Of a DNA stretch of 64,000 nt, positions 62,419 through 64,000 are shown piece by piece. The position numbers and the translations under genes are program-made. The notes below the pieces were generated by a model that worked only from the letters and a program-made list of their open reading frames with translations, was not told the DNA's origin and ran no database searches. Every line of letters starts with the position of its first letter. The stretch's first letter is position 1. Origin of the DNA: Haloterrigena sp. KLK7 (lineage in GTDB: Archaea > Halobacteriota > Halobacteria > Halobacteriales > Natrialbaceae); the NCBI RefSeq assembly GCF_037914945.1, contig NZ_CP149787.1, positions 620,001-684,000 of the forward strand, in the 5' to 3' direction.

Positions 62419-63429
62419 ATGAGTAGAATGGTATCGAATACCAATAGCGAGCGAAGGGTGCTGAATCGACGGACTGCCTTGAAGACCCTGGGTGCGACGG
62501 GTCTCGCGATGACGGCGGGCTGTATCGGCGATTTACAGGGCGGCGAGTGGCCGTCGCGACAGGTCGAGATTGTCTCCCCGTGGGCGGCCGGTGGCGGCGC
62601 CGACCGGACGAGTCGTGCGGTCGCCGACGCGGCCGAAAATCACACCGACGTCTCCTGGAACGTCAGCAACCAGACCGGCGGTTCCGGTTCGGTCGGAATG
62701 AACGCGGCCGCGAACTCCGATCCCGACGGCCACACCCTGGGCTGTACGGCTCCAGAGATCGCGCTGTTCCAGCACCTCGGTATCGCCGAACTCGGTCCCG
62801 ACGACATTACGCCGATCATGCAGTACACCGAGTTCCCGGCCGCCCTCGTCGTCCATCAGGACTCGGACATTTCCTCGCTCGACGACTGGATCTCCTACGG
62901 GGAGGACAATCCTGGCGAGATGCAGATGGCCAACTCCGGGAACGGCTCCTCGTGGCACATGGCCGCTGCCGGTATCGCCAGCGAGGCGGGTATCGAGGTC
63001 GAACACGTCTCGTACGACGGCGCTAGCCCCGCGATACAGGCCGTCGTGAACGGCGAGGCCGACTGCACGGCCGTCGGTGCTGCCGAAGTGGCACCGCAAG
63101 TCCGGGACGGCGACCTCGAAGCCCTCGGCGTCGCGTTCAGCGAACAGGTCGACTCGCTACCGGACACGCAGACGATGAAGGAGCAGGGACTGGACATCGA
63201 GATCGGCTCCTGGCTGGGGCACTTCGCGCCGGCGGATATCGACGACGAGACCCGCGACGCGATCGTCGACGTCTACGAATCGATCTACGAGGACGACCAG
63301 TTCATCGAGTTCATGGAGAACAACAACTTCATGCGCGTTCAGCGCGGTCCCGAGGAGTTCAGTACCTTCCTCGACGAACAGTACGAGTACTACGGCAACC
63401 TCGTCGAGGAACTGGACATCAACGCGTAA
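62419..63429 (+). CDS. tctC: Tripartite tricarboxylate transporter binding lipoprotein TctC
   Basis: 336 residues. Tat lipoprotein signal LNRRTALKTLGATGLAMTAG with lipobox TAGC. The Bug/TctC domain is complete: EIVSPWAAGGGADRTSRAVA, NQTGGSGSVGMNAAANSDPD, GNGSSWHMAAAGIASEAGI and VSYDGASPAIQAVVNGEAD. The carboxylate-pinning loops are kept. It delivers the substrate to TctBA, encoded on the opposite strand 2.3 kb away. Starts at 62365 and 62428 are alternatives. Confidence 0.93.
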   Translation: MSRMVSNTNSERRVLNRRTALKTLGATGLAMTAGCIGDLQGGEWPSRQVEIVSPWAAGGGADRTSRAVADAAENHTDVSWNVSNQTGGSGSVGMNAAANSDPDGHTLGCTAPEIALFQHLGIAELGPDDITPIMQYTEFPAALVVHQDSDISSLDDWISYGEDNPGEMQMANSGNGSSWHMAAAGIASEAGIEVEHVSYDGASPAIQAVVNGEADCTAVGAAEVAPQVRDGDLEALGVAFSEQVDSLPDTQTMKEQGLDIEIGSWLGHFAPADIDDETRDAIVDVYESIYEDDQFIEFMENNNFMRVQRGPEEFSTFLDEQYEYYGNLVEELDINA

Positions 63430-63470
63430 CGTAATCGATCATATCCGACGACGATTTTCTCTTCGCGGCG

Positions 63471-64000
63471 TTATGAGTACGTCAACGTCCACTCCCGATC
63501 GAGCAACCAGTCGTTGAGTTTCTCCAGGGGATCCTCGTGGACGCTCGTCCCGTGGTAGACCAGTACCGCGTCGATCTCGTAGTCGAACAGTTTGACCAGG
63601 TTCCGTTCCGCGGCGGCGTGGCTATCGTCGTTGAACTGCTCGGCCGGCGGCACGAGATACCCCGGCGGCAGGCCGCGCCGATCCGACCCCTCGAGCGTAT
63701 CGCCGGCGATCAGCGTCCGGTCGTCCTCGAGGAGGAACGCGGTCGTCGCCACCGTATGGCCGGGAATCTCGATCGCGCGGATACCGCCGGCCAGCGGGTC
63801 CCCGTCGACGAACTCGACGTCGGGATCGACATCCAGTGCCTCGTAAAAGACCTTCGCGCCCGCCGGAACAGCGAGTTCCGGATCGAACCGGTCGACCAGC
63901 GCCGGGACGCCGCCAAAGTGGCCCTCGTCCCCGTGGGTGACGAGGAGTCGATCGAGGCCGCCGAACTCCGACTCGAGGACGTCGGCGAGTTCCTCGCCGT
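63471..64000 (-). CDS. Metallo-beta-lactamase-fold hydrolase, paralogue (5' end outside window)
   Basis: About 176 residues are visible up to the stop; the N-terminus lies past base 64000. It aligns throughout with the protein at 60330-61010: THGDEGHFGG, IEIPGHTVATTAFLLED, TLIAGDTLEGSDRRGLPPGY and VYHGTSVHEDPLEKLNDWL. The first metal motif has the same Asp/Gly substitutions (THGDxGHxGG). Likely the same reaction class on a related substrate. It faces tctC convergently. Confidence 0.9.
   Translation of the reverse strand, partial: GEELADVLESEFGGLDRLLVTHGDEGHFGGVPALVDRFDPELAVPAGAKVFYEALDVDPDVEFVDGDPLAGGIRAIEIPGHTVATTAFLLEDDRTLIAGDTLEGSDRRGLPPGYLVPPAEQFNDDSHAAAERNLVKLFDYEIDAVLVYHGTSVHEDPLEKLNDWLLDREWTLTYS

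Overview
This window is chromosomal DNA of a halophilic archaeon (class Halobacteria). The evidence is a GC-rich sequence, proteins rich in Asp and Glu, twin-arginine lipoproteins, a bat-type HTH regulator, a HalOD1 protein, an HAH_0734-family protein, LonB protease, a thermosome, TFB, archaeal ribosomal proteins, and many start codons 25-40 bases after a TATA-like box, as in leaderless haloarchaeal mRNAs. Gene content would suit the Natrialba/Natrinema/Haloterrigena side of the class, but the sequence alone does not fix the genus.

Layout. 1-5.7 kb: the end of an IucA/IucC siderophore synthetase, a histidine kinase and bat-type regulator, coaBC, a DUF7344-like protein behind a possible leader ORF, and a purine phosphoribosyltransferase. 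5.8-15.2 kb: a complete family-5 (dipeptide/oligopeptide-type) ABC transporter operon, facing a second lone binding protein that overlaps a PAP2-type phosphatase gene. Both binding proteins appear circularly permuted. 15.2-20.2 kb: a hairpin-rich stretch with tRNA-like fragments, initiator tRNA-Met, GtrA, and a quinol-type nitric oxide reductase with a roughly 335-residue N-terminal extension. 20.4-22.6 kb: the translation cluster L44e, S27e, aIF2-alpha, Nop10 and a PAC2 protein. 22.7-32.4 kb: two micro-genes missed by length cutoffs, an amidohydrolase, thermosome, SAM hydrolase, nadM, lonB with a CPBP protease, and an alkyltransferase-like protein without its catalytic Cys.

32.4-36.7 kb: a hairpin array, then trpCBA and the archaeal shikimate-entry aldolase, preceded by two TGTACA boxes 20 bp apart. 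36.7-44.7 kb: an Nramp-like transporter with altered metal motifs, a poly-gamma-glutamate hydrolase, a lipoprotein, a purine nucleoside permease-family protein, a large Tat lipoprotein with a copper-amine-oxidase-like half, and a SprT protein. 44.9-53 kb: pyruvate kinase, an NfeD/SPFH pair, regulators, YjjX and TFB. 53-55.8 kb: an AT-rich gene-poor island, a PPC-domain protein and an MFS carrier.

55.8-64 kb looks like a catabolic island: an NAD-dependent epimerase/uronate-dehydrogenase-like enzyme, the tripartite transporter TctA/TctB with a separately transcribed TctC, a zinc alcohol dehydrogenase, and two paralogous metallo-beta-lactamase-fold hydrolases that share an unusual metal motif. 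I infer uptake and oxidation of a sugar acid, with the hydrolases as candidate lactonases. No CRISPR array, rRNA, transposase or integrase was recognised.
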